A stretch of 64,000 nucleotides of DNA, taken from NCBI GenBank assembly GCA_044221555.1, contig JBGAOY010000004.1, positions 124,001-188,000 of the forward strand. Reading direction: 5' to 3'. A program made the translations under genes and the position numbers. Position 1 is the first letter of the stretch, and every line of letters starts with the position of its first letter. Under the pieces are notes generated by a model. It did not search any database. It had not been told where the DNA came from and saw only the letters and a program-made list of their open reading frames with translations. Origin of the DNA: JAEUJM01 sp044221555. Its GTDB lineage: Bacteria; Actinomycetota; Acidimicrobiia; Acidimicrobiales; DATDAH01. Positions 49,213-57,733 of this stretch are shown here, piece after piece.

Positions 49213-50874
49213 ATGGCGTTGCTCGAACAACTCGGAGCCGAGGATCTCCGTCGCGTGATCTCGGGCTACCGGGATGCCTTGGCGGGCCACCGAGACGCCA
49301 TCAACCGGCTCAACGTCTACCCGGTTCCCGACGGGGACACCGGGACCAACATGGCGCTCACCCTCGAATCGGTGGTCGCCGAGCTCGACGGTGCCGGCAC
49401 CGACATGGCCGCCACGTGCAAGGCGATCAGCCACGGTTCGCTCATGGGCGCCCGCGGCAACTCCGGCGTCATCCTCTCGCAGGTGCTGCGGGGCCTGGCC
49501 GACGTGTTCGCCGAGTCCGAGCACTGCGACCCGCCGTCGTTCGTGCGGGCGCTGAAGGCGGCGTCGGACGCGGCCTACGGCGCGGTGATGCGCCCGGTGG
49601 AGGGCACCATCCTCACCGTGGTCCGTGAGTCGTCCGAGGCTGCCTCCGCACTGGCCGAGACCGACGGCGGCGCCTCGCTGGTGGCGGTGCTCGAGGCGGC
49701 GCGCATCGCCGGGGGCACCTCGCTCGAGCGCACCCCCGAGCTCCTGCCCGTGCTCGCCGACGCCGGCGTGGTCGATGCAGGCGGTGCCGGCTACCTGCTG
49801 CTGCTCGACGTGTTGTTGCACGTGGCCGACGGGCGCCCGGTACCCGACGCCCCCGAGGGCGGTCCCGAGCCCGCCATGACCGCCGCGGTGAGCGAGGCCC
49901 ACGCCATGTCCGACGAGCACGCGGCGCTGGCCGGCCTGCGCTACGAGGTCATGTACTTCCTCGAGGCCCCCGACGAGACCGTGCCCGCCTTCAAGGACGT
50001 GTGGGCCGGCATCGGCGACTCGATCGTGGTCGTGGGCGGCGACGGCATCTGGAACTGCCACATCCACACCGACGACATCGGCGCGTCCATCGAGGCGGCG
50101 CTGGACTGCGGCCGTCCCCGCAACATCCGCGTCACCGACCTGCTCGAGCAGGTGGACGAGGAGCGGTGGGTCCGCGAGGCCGAGGCCCACCCCGAGCCCG
50201 AGCCCGACCACGAGCCCGTGCCCTGCGCGGTCGTGGCGGTGGCCACGGGTGACGGGATCCGCCGCATCTTCCACTCACTCGGCGTGCAGCGCACCGTCAC
50301 GGGCGGTCAGTCCATGAACCCGTCGACGGCCCAGTTGCTGGAGGCGGTGGAGGCGGCCCCGGCCGACCACGTCGTGATCCTGCCCAACAACAAGAACATC
50401 ATCCCGGTGGCCCAGCAGGTCGACGCCCAGACCACCAAGACCGTGCGGGTCGTCCCCACACGGGGCATCGCCGAGGGCTTCGCCTCGCTCCTGGCCTACG
50501 ACCCGCAGTCCACCGGCGACGAGAACCTCGACGAGATGACCGCGGCCGCCGAAGCGGTCGTGGCCGGCGAGGTCACCCAGGCGGTGCGCGACTCCACGTG
50601 CGACGAGGGCCCGATCGTCACCGGTGACTTCCTGGGCATCGCCCGCGAGGGCATCCGCGCCGTCGAGGCGACGCCGGCCGACGCGGCCATCGCCCTGCTC
50701 GGCCGGCTGATCACCGACGACCACGAGATCGTCACCATCATCGAGGGCGAGGGCGCCACCGCGGGCACCACCCGCCGCATCACCGAATGGCTCGCCGAGC
50801 ACCACCCCGACGTCACTCCCGAGGTGCACCACGGGGGTCAGCCGCTCTATCCGTACTTCTTCGGGATCGAGTGA
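49213..50874 (+). CDS. fakA: DAK/DegV-linked kinase FakA (YloV)-like
   Basis: 553 residues. The N-terminal DhaL-type nucleotide domain has NRLNVYPVPDGDTGTNMALT (metal Asp cluster) and HGSLMGARGNSGVILSQVLR; the middle and C-terminal parts are the FakA segments (CHIHTDDIGASIE, LPNNKNIIPVAQQVD) and the end is PLYPYFFGIE. FakA phosphorylates fatty acids held by a FakB/DegV partner, feeding the plsX route. Position next to recG is conserved across phyla. Its 3' end seems duplicated in the tandem repeat that follows. Confidence 0.88.
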   Translation: MALLEQLGAEDLRRVISGYRDALAGHRDAINRLNVYPVPDGDTGTNMALTLESVVAELDGAGTDMAATCKAISHGSLMGARGNSGVILSQVLRGLADVFAESEHCDPPSFVRALKAASDAAYGAVMRPVEGTILTVVRESSEAASALAETDGGASLVAVLEAARIAGGTSLERTPELLPVLADAGVVDAGGAGYLLLLDVLLHVADGRPVPDAPEGGPEPAMTAAVSEAHAMSDEHAALAGLRYEVMYFLEAPDETVPAFKDVWAGIGDSIVVVGGDGIWNCHIHTDDIGASIEAALDCGRPRNIRVTDLLEQVDEERWVREAEAHPEPEPDHEPVPCAVVAVATGDGIRRIFHSLGVQRTVTGGQSMNPSTAQLLEAVEAAPADHVVILPNNKNIIPVAQQVDAQTTKTVRVVPTRGIAEGFASLLAYDPQSTGDENLDEMTAAAEAVVAGEVTQAVRDSTCDEGPIVTGDFLGIAREGIRAVEATPADAAIALLGRLITDDHEIVTIIEGEGATAGTTRRITEWLAEHHPDVTPEVHHGGQPLYPYFFGIE

Positions 50875-50881
50875 GCGGCCC

Positions 50882-50979
50882 CGAGTGAGCGGGAGCGGCC
50901 ACCGCTCTACCCGGCCTGCTCGTCGGGGATCGAGTGAGCGGGAGCGGCCACCGCTCTATCCGGCCTGCTCGTTGGGGAT
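50882..50979. repeat. 49-bp tandem repeat between fakA and recG
   Basis: Two units (50882-50930 and 50931-50979), differing at two or three bases, plus partial units at both sides. Each contains CCGCTCTA(C/T)CCGG and GGGGATCGAGTGA, echoing the last codons of fakA, and recG starts at the edge of the last partial unit. Confidence 0.85.
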
Positions 50980-50982
50980 CGA

Positions 50983-53184
50983 GTGACCGGGCTCGCGCTC
51001 CGCGAGTTGGCTGATCGGCCGGTCACCGACCTCAAGGGCGTCGGCGACAAGAAGGGTGAGTCGCTGCAGCGGTTCGGGATCGAGACGATCCTCGACCTGG
51101 TCATGCACTACCCCCGCCGGTGGATCGACCGCACCAACCAGAAGCGCATCGCCGACCTGCAGGTGGGCGAGGACGCCGCGATCCTGGTGGAGGTCCGACG
51201 GGTGAACCTGCGCCGCACGCGCAAGCGGACCACCAACGTCGAGGTCACCGTCTCCGACGGCAGCGGCACGCTGCAGTGCACGTTCTTCAACCAGCCCTGG
51301 CTGGAGCGCAACCTCCACGAGGGCGACGAGATCATCCTCTTCGGCAAGGTCACGCTGTTCAACGGCCGACGTCAGATGGCCAGCCCGCTAATCGACCTGA
51401 TCGGCGACGAGACCGGGCGGATCGTGCCCGTGTACCCGCAGTCCGGGAAGGAGCGCCTGACCAGCAAGGAGTTCCGTCGGTGGGTGGCGGAGGCCCTGCG
51501 GCGCTGCGAGCCCCGGGGGTTCGCCGAGCCCGTCCCCGCCTCCGTGTTGGCGGCGCACGAGCTGATCGACCGGGGGACGGCGTTCCGTCTCATCCACGCC
51601 CCGGAGTCCATGGGCGACCTGGCGACGGCCCGCAAACGCCTGGTGTTCGACGAGCTCCTCCGCGTGCAGCTGGCGTTGGTGCTGCGCAAGCGCCAGCTGG
51701 AGCGGACGTCGACCGGCATCGCCCACCGGGCGGACGGCGCGCTGACCGCCCGATTCCTCGAGCGGCTGCCGTTCCCCCTCACCGGGGCACAGCAGCGGGT
51801 GATCGCCGAGATCACCGCGGACCTCACCGATCCCCGCCCCATGCACCGCCTGCTGCAGGGTGACGTGGGCGCCGGCAAGACGGTCGTGGCGGTGTGCGCC
51901 CTGCTCGCCGCGGTCGACGGCGGCCACCAGGGTGCGCTGATGGCGCCCACCGCGGTGCTGGCCGAGCAGCACCACCTGGGCGTCAAGGCGCTGCTCGACG
52001 GGTTCACCGTCCCCGACGAGAGCGGGTCGCTGTTCGCTGATCGCGACCTGCGGGTCGAGCTGTTGACCAACCGCACCACCGCGGCCGAGCGCCGCAGGCT
52101 GGCCGAGCGCCTGGCCGACGGCACGGTGGACATCCTCATCGGGACCCACGCGCTCATCGAGGAGGGTGTGGCGTTCCGCTCGCTGGGTGTGGTCGTGATC
52201 GACGAGCAGCACCGGTTCGGCGTCGAGCAGCGGGCCGCGCTGCGGGCCAAGGCCGCGGGTGAGGCGACGCCGGACGTGCTGGTCATGACGGCCACGCCCA
52301 TCCCGCGCACCGCGGCCATGACGGTCTACGGCGACCTCGACGTGTCGGTGCTCGACGAGTTGCCGCCAGGGCGCACCCCGATCGAGACGGTCTGGGTGCG
52401 CACGGACGAGCCCGCGGCGCCGACGCTCCCCGCGGTGGACGACTCCGAGGGCGAGTCCCAGGGCGGGCCCGACCCCGGTGCCGACGAGCAGGCGGTCTGG
52501 GACGTCGTGCGGTCCGAGGTGGTGGCCGGACGGCAGGCCTACGTCGTCTGCCCGCTCGTCGAGGAGTCCGAGAAGCTCGAGGTGTCCTCGGCCGAGGAGA
52601 CCTACGAGCAACTCCAGGGCGGCGAGTTGCACGGGCTCCGCCTCGGCCTGTTGCACGGCCGGGTGCCGGCGGCCGACAAGGAAGCGGTCATGGCCGGCTT
52701 CCGGTCCGGCGACCTGGACGTGCTCGTGGCCACCACGGTGATCGAGGTCGGCGTCGACGTCCCGAACGCCACGGTCATGGTCATCCTCGACGCCGACCGG
52801 TTCGGCATCGCCCAGCTGCACCAGTTGCGAGGTCGGGTGGGTCGGGGTGCGGCCCGGTCGCGCTGCTTCCTGGTGGGGTCGGGCGCGACGGACGAGGCCG
52901 AGTCGCGGTTGGGTGCCATGGTGCGCACCACCGACGGCTTCGAGCTGGCCGAGGTGGACCTGGACCTCCGCGGCGAGGGCACGCTGATGGGAGAGCGGCA
53001 GAAGGGTCGCAACGACCTGCGCCTGGCGTCGCTGCGACGCGACCGGGAATGGGTAGTGAAGGCCCGCGACGCGGCCTTCACCATCGTCGACCACGACCCC
53101 GACATGGCTGCGCACGCCGACCTGCTCGACGAGGTCGAGCTGCTGCTGGGCGACGACGAGGCCGACAACCTGCTCAAGTCCTGA
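50983..53184 (+). CDS. recG: ATP-dependent DNA helicase RecG
   Basis: 733 residues. An N-terminal wedge/OB domain (LKGVGDKKGESLQRFGIETI; VTVSDGSGTLQCTFFNQPW) precedes helicase motifs: LTGAQQRVIAEI, LLQGDVGAGKTVVA, VVIDEQHRFGVEQR, VMTATPIPRT and ATTVIEVGVDVPNA, with the C-terminal QLHQLRGRVGRG. It remodels stalled forks and branched DNA. GTG 50983 lies in the last unit of the tandem repeat; no clear ribosome-binding site. Confidence 0.95.
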   Translation: MTGLALRELADRPVTDLKGVGDKKGESLQRFGIETILDLVMHYPRRWIDRTNQKRIADLQVGEDAAILVEVRRVNLRRTRKRTTNVEVTVSDGSGTLQCTFFNQPWLERNLHEGDEIILFGKVTLFNGRRQMASPLIDLIGDETGRIVPVYPQSGKERLTSKEFRRWVAEALRRCEPRGFAEPVPASVLAAHELIDRGTAFRLIHAPESMGDLATARKRLVFDELLRVQLALVLRKRQLERTSTGIAHRADGALTARFLERLPFPLTGAQQRVIAEITADLTDPRPMHRLLQGDVGAGKTVVAVCALLAAVDGGHQGALMAPTAVLAEQHHLGVKALLDGFTVPDESGSLFADRDLRVELLTNRTTAAERRRLAERLADGTVDILIGTHALIEEGVAFRSLGVVVIDEQHRFGVEQRAALRAKAAGEATPDVLVMTATPIPRTAAMTVYGDLDVSVLDELPPGRTPIETVWVRTDEPAAPTLPAVDDSEGESQGGPDPGADEQAVWDVVRSEVVAGRQAYVVCPLVEESEKLEVSSAEETYEQLQGGELHGLRLGLLHGRVPAADKEAVMAGFRSGDLDVLVATTVIEVGVDVPNATVMVILDADRFGIAQLHQLRGRVGRGAARSRCFLVGSGATDEAESRLGAMVRTTDGFELAEVDLDLRGEGTLMGERQKGRNDLRLASLRRDREWVVKARDAAFTIVDHDPDMAAHADLLDEVELLLGDDEADNLLKS

Positions 53185-53223
53185 CCGCGGCACCACACGC
53201 CATCCGCGTGGTGGACTGGTGCG

Positions 53224-53391
53224 GTGATCGCGCCCGAGGCCATCGTCTGCGTCGACTGTGGCGGCACGTGCCACCTCCTGTCCCATCCGCCGCCCGACGA
53301 GGAGTTCGAGCCGGGCGACGTGGTGGCCTACCGCTGCTCCGACTGCAACGACCGGTGGGACGTGGTGCTGGCCGACCCCGACGACGACTGA
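53224..53391 (+). CDS. Small zinc-ribbon protein, 55 residues
   Basis: GTG 53224, acidic product with CVDCGGTCHLL and YRCSDCNDRWDVV, two CxxC knuckles about 31 residues apart, plus a third Cys and a His that might assist. It ends DPDDD. It lies 39 bases after recG, in the place where rsmD stands in many genomes. No named family recognised; zinc binding is inferred. Confidence 0.6.
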   Translation: MIAPEAIVCVDCGGTCHLLSHPPPDEEFEPGDVVAYRCSDCNDRWDVVLADPDDD

Positions 53392-53402
53392 GCCCCGGGC
53401 CG

Positions 53403-53450
53403 ACCGGATGGCGAAGCCGCTCCGACGAAGGAGGAGCCAGTGTGATGTGA
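53403..53450 (+). repeat. Dispersed hairpin repeat, copy 1
   Basis: 48 bases beginning ACCGGATGGCGAAGCCGC and ending AGTGTGATGTGA, containing a 5-bp stem (CGAAG/CTCCG, one mismatch) and the block ACGAAGGAGGAGCCAG. Confidence 0.75.
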
Positions 53451-53485
53451 GGTGCCGGAGCGGAGCGGAGGCGCGGTGGGGGCGA

Positions 53486-53533
53486 ACCGGATGGCGGAGC
53501 CGCTCCGACGAAGGAGGAGCCAGTGTGATGTGA
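53486..53533 (+). repeat. Dispersed hairpin repeat, copy 2
   Basis: Differs from copy 1 by one base over 48, 83 bases downstream. The stem CGGAG-CCG-CTCCG (53495-53507) is perfect here. It lies just before the coaD promoter. Confidence 0.75.
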
Positions 53534-53564
53534 CAGTGGCGTTACGAGCAGTTCTCCCGGCCTG

Positions 53565-53570
53565 TACCGT
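53565..53570 (+). promoter_or_regulatory. -10 (TACCGT) for coaD, leaderless type
   Basis: TACCGT ends 6 bases before the GTG at 53577. Confidence 0.5.
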
Positions 53571-53576
53571 TGGCCC

Positions 53577-54056
53577 GTGGCCACCGTCTTGTACCCCGGC
53601 TCGTTCGACCCGATCCACAACGGGCACCTCGAGATCGTCGAGACCGCCTCCCGGTTGTTCGACGAGGTGGTCGTGGCCGCCATGCGCAACCCGCAGAAGG
53701 GCGAGCCGCTGTTCAGCCTCGAAGAGCGCGAGGAGATCCTGGTCGAGACCCTCGGCCACCTGGCCAACGTCCGCCTGACCACCTTCTCGAGCCTCGTCGT
53801 CGATCTGGCCCGCGACGTGGGGGCCGACTTCATCGTCAAGGGCCTGCGCGCCGTGTCGGACTTCGAGAGCGAGTTGCAGATGGCCCAGATGAACCACGCC
53901 ATCTCCGGTGTGGACACGCTGTTCATCCCGTCGGCGTCGACCCACTCGTTCCTGGCGTCGAAGCTCATCCGCGAGATCGCCCGCTTCGGCGGCAACGTCG
54001 ACTCGATGGTGCCACCGGCCGTCTCCAAGCGCCTGCAGGGGAAGTACGACCGATGA
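53577..54056 (+). CDS. coaD: Phosphopantetheine adenylyltransferase
   Basis: 159 residues, the family length. Nucleotide-binding YPGSFDPIHNGHLEIV (T/HxGH motif) and the C-terminal STHSFLASKLIREIARFGG are diagnostic. It makes dephospho-CoA from 4'-phosphopantetheine and ATP. GTG 53577 from the -10 and the family N terminus. Confidence 0.95.
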   Translation: MATVLYPGSFDPIHNGHLEIVETASRLFDEVVVAAMRNPQKGEPLFSLEEREEILVETLGHLANVRLTTFSSLVVDLARDVGADFIVKGLRAVSDFESELQMAQMNHAISGVDTLFIPSASTHSFLASKLIREIARFGGNVDSMVPPAVSKRLQGKYDR

Positions 54057-54129
54057 GCGCCGGGAGCGTTCCGATGCCGACGGCCCGAGCCGACGAGCGA
54101 GGCGCGGCGTGCCTCGAGGGGAGGCGAGC

Positions 54130-54720
54130 ATGAGCCGGGACGACTTCGCCACCTCGTTGCCCCCGAGCCCGCACCAGGTGCCCGAGGTCGAGCCCCTGCT
54201 CCGGCGGGTGGTCGAGCTGCTGGAGGCGGCCCGCCCGATGCCGCTGTCCACCTCGGTGATGATCCAGAAGGACGAGATCCTCGAGCTCCTCGACGAGGCC
54301 CTCGAGCAGCTGCCCGAGGAGCTGCGGGCGGCCCGTTGGCTGCTGAAGGAGCGCGAGGAGTTCCTGGTGAAGGTGCGTCGCGAGGGTGACGACATCCTCG
54401 ACGAGGCCCGGGGGCAGGCCGCACGCATGGTCGAGCGCACCGAGGTGGTGAAGTCCGCCGAGCAGCGGGCGCGCGGGATCATCGAGGCGGCGGAGGAGGA
54501 GGCGCGGCGGATGCGCCACGAGGTCGAGGACTTCTGCGACCAGCGCCTCAGCAGCTTCGAGACGGTGCTCGAGCGCACGATGGCCGCGGTCGCGGCCGGG
54601 CGCGAGCGGTTGCAGGCCACCGCCCCGCCGCCCGACGACCGCCACGACGACCTTGCCGGCATCGAGGACTTCTCTCCGTCCACCGAGGGCTCAGGCGGGT
54701 TCTTCGACCAGGACGTCTGA
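54130..54720 (+). CDS. sepIVA: SepIVA/DivIVA-like coiled-coil protein
   Basis: 196 residues. A helical N terminus (VEPLLRRVVELLEAARPMP) precedes a long coiled coil (LKEREEFLVKVRREGDDI through IIEAAEEEARRMRHEV) and an acidic disordered tail. Position between coaD and yceD and length match mycobacterial SepIVA (Rv2927c region), a septation and cell-wall-synthesis regulator; the symbol rests on that synteny. ATG 54130 follows GAGGCGAG. The 73 bases upstream contain a small hairpin (CGAGGC/GCCTCG). Confidence 0.75.
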   Translation: MSRDDFATSLPPSPHQVPEVEPLLRRVVELLEAARPMPLSTSVMIQKDEILELLDEALEQLPEELRAARWLLKEREEFLVKVRREGDDILDEARGQAARMVERTEVVKSAEQRARGIIEAAEEEARRMRHEVEDFCDQRLSSFETVLERTMAAVAAGRERLQATAPPPDDRHDDLAGIEDFSPSTEGSGGFFDQDV

Positions 54721-54786
54721 GATGCCCGTGACCGGCGAGGGCGCGGGTCGCCGGCTGCATGGTCGGGCCCATGGCGCACCCCGGGG

Positions 54787-55341
54787 GTGTCACGCGTGAC
54801 CCATCGCCGCCTGCGCGTCGGGGTCACCGAGCTGTTGCGCCATCCCGGCACGCGCCTCGACGTGGTGCGGGTGGTGCCTGCCGCCGACCTGGGCGACCTG
54901 GTCGTGGGGTCCAGTCGGGTCGAGCCCGACGCCGACGTGGCGGTCGACCTGGTCCTCGACTCGCAGCCCGACACGATCGTGGCGTCGGGCACGGTCAGCG
55001 CGCTGTGGGTGGGGGAGTGCCGCCGCTGCCTCGACGCGGTCATGGGCGAGGTGCGCCAGGACGTACGCGAGGTGTTCGGCGACCTGACCGAGGGCGAGGC
55101 CGACGACGGCGACCTCTACCCGCTCGACCACGACCAGATCGACCTCGAGCCGCTGGTCCGTGACGCCGTCCTCCTCAGCCTGCCGGTCGCCCCGCTGTGC
55201 GGTCCCGATTGCCGGGGGCCGGTGCCCGAGGCCTTCGTCGAGGGTCCCGCCGGCGACGCGGCCGAGGCCGGCGACGAGGGGTCCGAGCCCGCTCCCGACC
55301 CGCGGTGGGCCGCCCTCGATCAGCTCGACTTCGACCAGTGA
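54787..55341 (+). CDS. yceD: YceD/DUF177 family protein
   Basis: 184 residues. The DUF177 core shows VSALWVGECRRCLDAVMGEV and later APLCGPDCRGPVPE, two cysteine pairs that probably bind a metal. YceD genes precede rpmF almost universally and have been tied to 23S rRNA accumulation in plants and E. coli. GTG 54787 chosen; GTG 54796 is an in-frame alternative. Confidence 0.85.
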   Translation: MSRVTHRRLRVGVTELLRHPGTRLDVVRVVPAADLGDLVVGSSRVEPDADVAVDLVLDSQPDTIVASGTVSALWVGECRRCLDAVMGEVRQDVREVFGDLTEGEADDGDLYPLDHDQIDLEPLVRDAVLLSLPVAPLCGPDCRGPVPEAFVEGPAGDAAEAGDEGSEPAPDPRWAALDQLDFDQ

Positions 55342-55354
55342 GCCACCTTCCCGG

Positions 55355-55360
55355 TAGGAT
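55355..55360 (+). promoter_or_regulatory. Candidate -10 (TAGGAT) for rpmF
   Basis: TAGGAT lies 55 bases before the rpmF ATG, leaving a true leader with an AGG-type ribosome-binding site, unlike the leaderless genes. Confidence 0.35.
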
Positions 55361-55415
55361 CGGTCGCTCGTGCCCGGTCGGGCGCCCACCAGTCCCCGTA
55401 CGCAGGTAGAGACCC

Positions 55416-55595
55416 ATGGCTGTTCCCAAGAAGAAGACGTCCAAGGCCAAGAGCCGCAGTCGCCGGGCCTCGGCCTGGAGCCTGAAGGCCCCCTCGCGCA
55501 GCGTGTGCCCACGGTGCAACGCCGCCAAGCAGCCCCACATCGTGTGCGGCAACTGCGGGTGGTACGGCGGCCGCCAGGCCATCGACGTCGACTGA
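55416..55595 (+). CDS. rpmF: Ribosomal protein L32
   Basis: 59 residues beginning MAVPKKKTSKAKSRSRRAS, the universal L32 start, with two CxxC pairs (CPRCNAAKQPH and CGNCGWYGG) binding zinc. It lies between yceD and plsX as in most bacteria. Confidence 0.95.
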   Translation: MAVPKKKTSKAKSRSRRASAWSLKAPSRSVCPRCNAAKQPHIVCGNCGWYGGRQAIDVD

Positions 55596-55620
55596 CCGCT
55601 CCGATGGGCGGACTGCGCTG

Positions 55621-56613
55621 ATGCTCCCGGTCGCCGTCGATGCCATGGGTGGCGACGACGCCCCGGGCCAGATCGTGGCCGGCGCGCGCCGTGCCGTGGC
55701 CGAGTTGGGCGTCCCCGTGGTGCTGGTGGGCCGACCCGAGGATCTCGCCGACGTGCACGACCTCGAGATCCTGCCGGCGTCCGAGGTGATCGCCATGGAC
55801 GCCGATCCCGGCTCGAGCGTGCGGACGATGAAGGACTCGTCGCTCGTGCGGGCCGCCGAGGCGGTGCGTGACGGCACGGCCTCCGCCATGGTCAGCGCGG
55901 GCAACACCGGCGCCACGATGGCCAGCGCGCTGTTGCGCATGGGGCGCATCAAAGGCGTGTCGCGGCCGGCGATCGCCACGCCCATCCCGGTGCCGAACAC
56001 GACGCCCACGATCATGCTCGACGCGGGCGCCAACGCCGAGTGCAACCCCGAGTGGCTCGTGCAGTTCGGCCAGATGGGAACGGTGCTGTGCCGCCAGCGC
56101 TACGGCATCGAGACCCCCCGGGTGGGCCTGCTGTCCATCGGTGAGGAGAAGACCAAGGGCAACCACCTGGTCAAGGCCGCTCACGCGCTCATGGACGAGC
56201 CCGGCTGGCTCGACGTGGCCGGCGGCACGTTCATCGGCAACGTCGAGGGTCGCGACATCATGTCCGACGACGTCGACGTGGTGGTCACGGACGGCTTCAC
56301 GGGCAACGTGGCCCTGAAGTCCCTCGAAGGTGGCCTGGGCTCGCTCATCAACGCCCTCTACGCGGTGTTCGGGTCGACCGACGAGACCAGGAAGGCGGCC
56401 GAGGTGCTGCTGCCGGCGTTGGTGCCCCTGGCCGAGCAGTTCGACCCCAACAACACCGGCGGCGCCATGCTGCTCGGCGTCAACGGCGTGTGCATCATCA
56501 GCCACGGCTCCTCGAACGACACCGCCATCGTCAACGCGGTGAAGGTGGCCGACGAGATGATTCAGGGCGGCCTCGTCGACATGCTCCGTCAAGCGGTCGC
56601 GCCAGCCGGCTGA
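55621..56613 (+). CDS. plsX: Phosphate acyltransferase PlsX
   Basis: 330 residues. Family segments: VDAMGGDDAPGQIVAGARRA at the N terminus, SAGNTGATMASALLRMGRIK, MLDAGANAECNPEWL and DGFTGNVALKSLEG. It makes acyl-phosphate from acyl-ACP for phosphatidic acid synthesis and stands beside acpP, its substrate carrier. Confidence 0.95.
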   Translation: MLPVAVDAMGGDDAPGQIVAGARRAVAELGVPVVLVGRPEDLADVHDLEILPASEVIAMDADPGSSVRTMKDSSLVRAAEAVRDGTASAMVSAGNTGATMASALLRMGRIKGVSRPAIATPIPVPNTTPTIMLDAGANAECNPEWLVQFGQMGTVLCRQRYGIETPRVGLLSIGEEKTKGNHLVKAAHALMDEPGWLDVAGGTFIGNVEGRDIMSDDVDVVVTDGFTGNVALKSLEGGLGSLINALYAVFGSTDETRKAAEVLLPALVPLAEQFDPNNTGGAMLLGVNGVCIISHGSSNDTAIVNAVKVADEMIQGGLVDMLRQAVAPAG

Positions 56614-56665
56614 CGGTCGCGGCGCGCCGGGTCGCGCCTTCACAAGCGCACAAGGTTGGTCCCGA

Positions 56666-56671
56666 TATACT
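56666..56671 (+). promoter_or_regulatory. -10 (TATACT) of acpP
   Basis: Near-consensus TATACT in the 92-base gap between plsX and acpP; a -35 is not clear. The 35-base leader contains GAGGAG (56694-56699) 6 bases before the GTG. Confidence 0.6.
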
Positions 56672-56705
56672 CCCGGCCGTTCGTTGACTGTCTGAGGAGC
56701 ATTCC

Positions 56706-56993
56706 GTGCCCGCCGAAACCCATGTGGAACAAGGCCCGCTCGACCGCCAAGGCGTGTTCGAGCTGGTCCGTGACCGCCTCGCCGACATCCTCGAGGTCGA
56801 TCCGTCCACCATCAACGAGGGCGATTCCTTCGCGGACGATCTCGACGCCGATTCGCTGGCGCTCATCGAATTGGTGGAGGCGCTCGAGGAGGAATTGAGC
56901 GAGCGGTCGGTCGGGTTCCGCATCGACGACGAGGATCTCGAAGACCTCAAGACCGTCCGGGACGCCGTCGACTACGTCGTCGGCCGGCTCTGA
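56706..56993 (+). CDS. acpP: Acyl carrier protein
   Basis: 95 residues, acidic, with the phosphopantetheine serine in DDLDADSLALIELVEALEEE. The N terminus is about 15 residues longer than E. coli ACP. Own promoter and strong ribosome-binding site suggest high expression. Its stop overlaps the rnc start (CTGA). Confidence 0.95.
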   Translation: MPAETHVEQGPLDRQGVFELVRDRLADILEVDPSTINEGDSFADDLDADSLALIELVEALEEELSERSVGFRIDDEDLEDLKTVRDAVDYVVGRL

Positions 56994-57733
56994 CCACGGT
57001 CACGGTCGACACCGCTGACGCCCTGGCCGAGCGCATCGGCCACTCCTTCTCGGACCCCGAGCTGCTGTCGCTCGCGCTGCGGCACCGGTCATGGTGTGCC
57101 GAGCACGGCGGGGACTCGAACGAGCGCCTCGAGTACCTCGGCGACTCCGTCGTGGGGTTGGTGGTCAGCGACTTCGTCTACCGGGCCTTCCCCGACCGCT
57201 CCGAGAGCGAGCTGTCCAAGATCCGCTCCGCGGTCGTCAGCGGCCAGGCACTGGCCGAGGTGGCCCGCAGCATCGACCTGGGCCGGTTCCTTCTGCTCGG
57301 CAAGGGCGAGGACCAGACCGGTGGGCGCGACCGGGCATCGATCCTCTGCGACGCGCTGGAGGCGGTCTTCGCGGCGGTCTTCCTCGACGCCGGCCTGGCT
57401 GCGGTCACCGAGGTCGTGCACGGGCTGCTCGACGACCGCATCGCCGCAGCGGCCGAGGGTCCGGGCAGCAACGAGTACAAGTCGCAACTGCAGGAGCTCG
57501 CCGCCCGCCGCTTCGAGACACCGCCGCGCTATTCGGTGGTCGAAGACGACGGTCCGCCGCACGACAAACGGTATTTCGCCACCGTGCGCGTCGACGGACA
57601 GGTCGTCGGCGAGGGCGAGGGACGTTCGAAGAAACAAGCCGAGACCGCCGCCGCGCACCAGGCATGGGAGCGCTTGGCGGCAACGACCGATGGCGACGCC
57701 GATGAAACGGTGGGAAGAGGAACACGTGCCTGA
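56990..57733 (+). CDS. rnc: Ribonuclease III, probable CTG start
   Basis: 247 residues if started at CTG 56990. The RNase III signature NERLEYLGDSVVGLVVSDF is preceded in the same frame by LAERIGHSFSDPELLSLALR, which all RNase III have, so the gene must begin upstream of the first ATG/GTG/TTG (GTG 57152, inside the signature). The only start-like codon in place is CTG overlapping the acpP stop (CTGA). The C-terminal dsRNA-binding domain starts EYKSQLQELAARRFETPPRY. It processes rRNA and mRNA. Confidence 0.88.
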   Translation: MTTVTVDTADALAERIGHSFSDPELLSLALRHRSWCAEHGGDSNERLEYLGDSVVGLVVSDFVYRAFPDRSESELSKIRSAVVSGQALAEVARSIDLGRFLLLGKGEDQTGGRDRASILCDALEAVFAAVFLDAGLAAVTEVVHGLLDDRIAAAAEGPGSNEYKSQLQELAARRFETPPRYSVVEDDGPPHDKRYFATVRVDGQVVGEGEGRSKKQAETAAAHQAWERLAATTDGDADETVGRGTRA

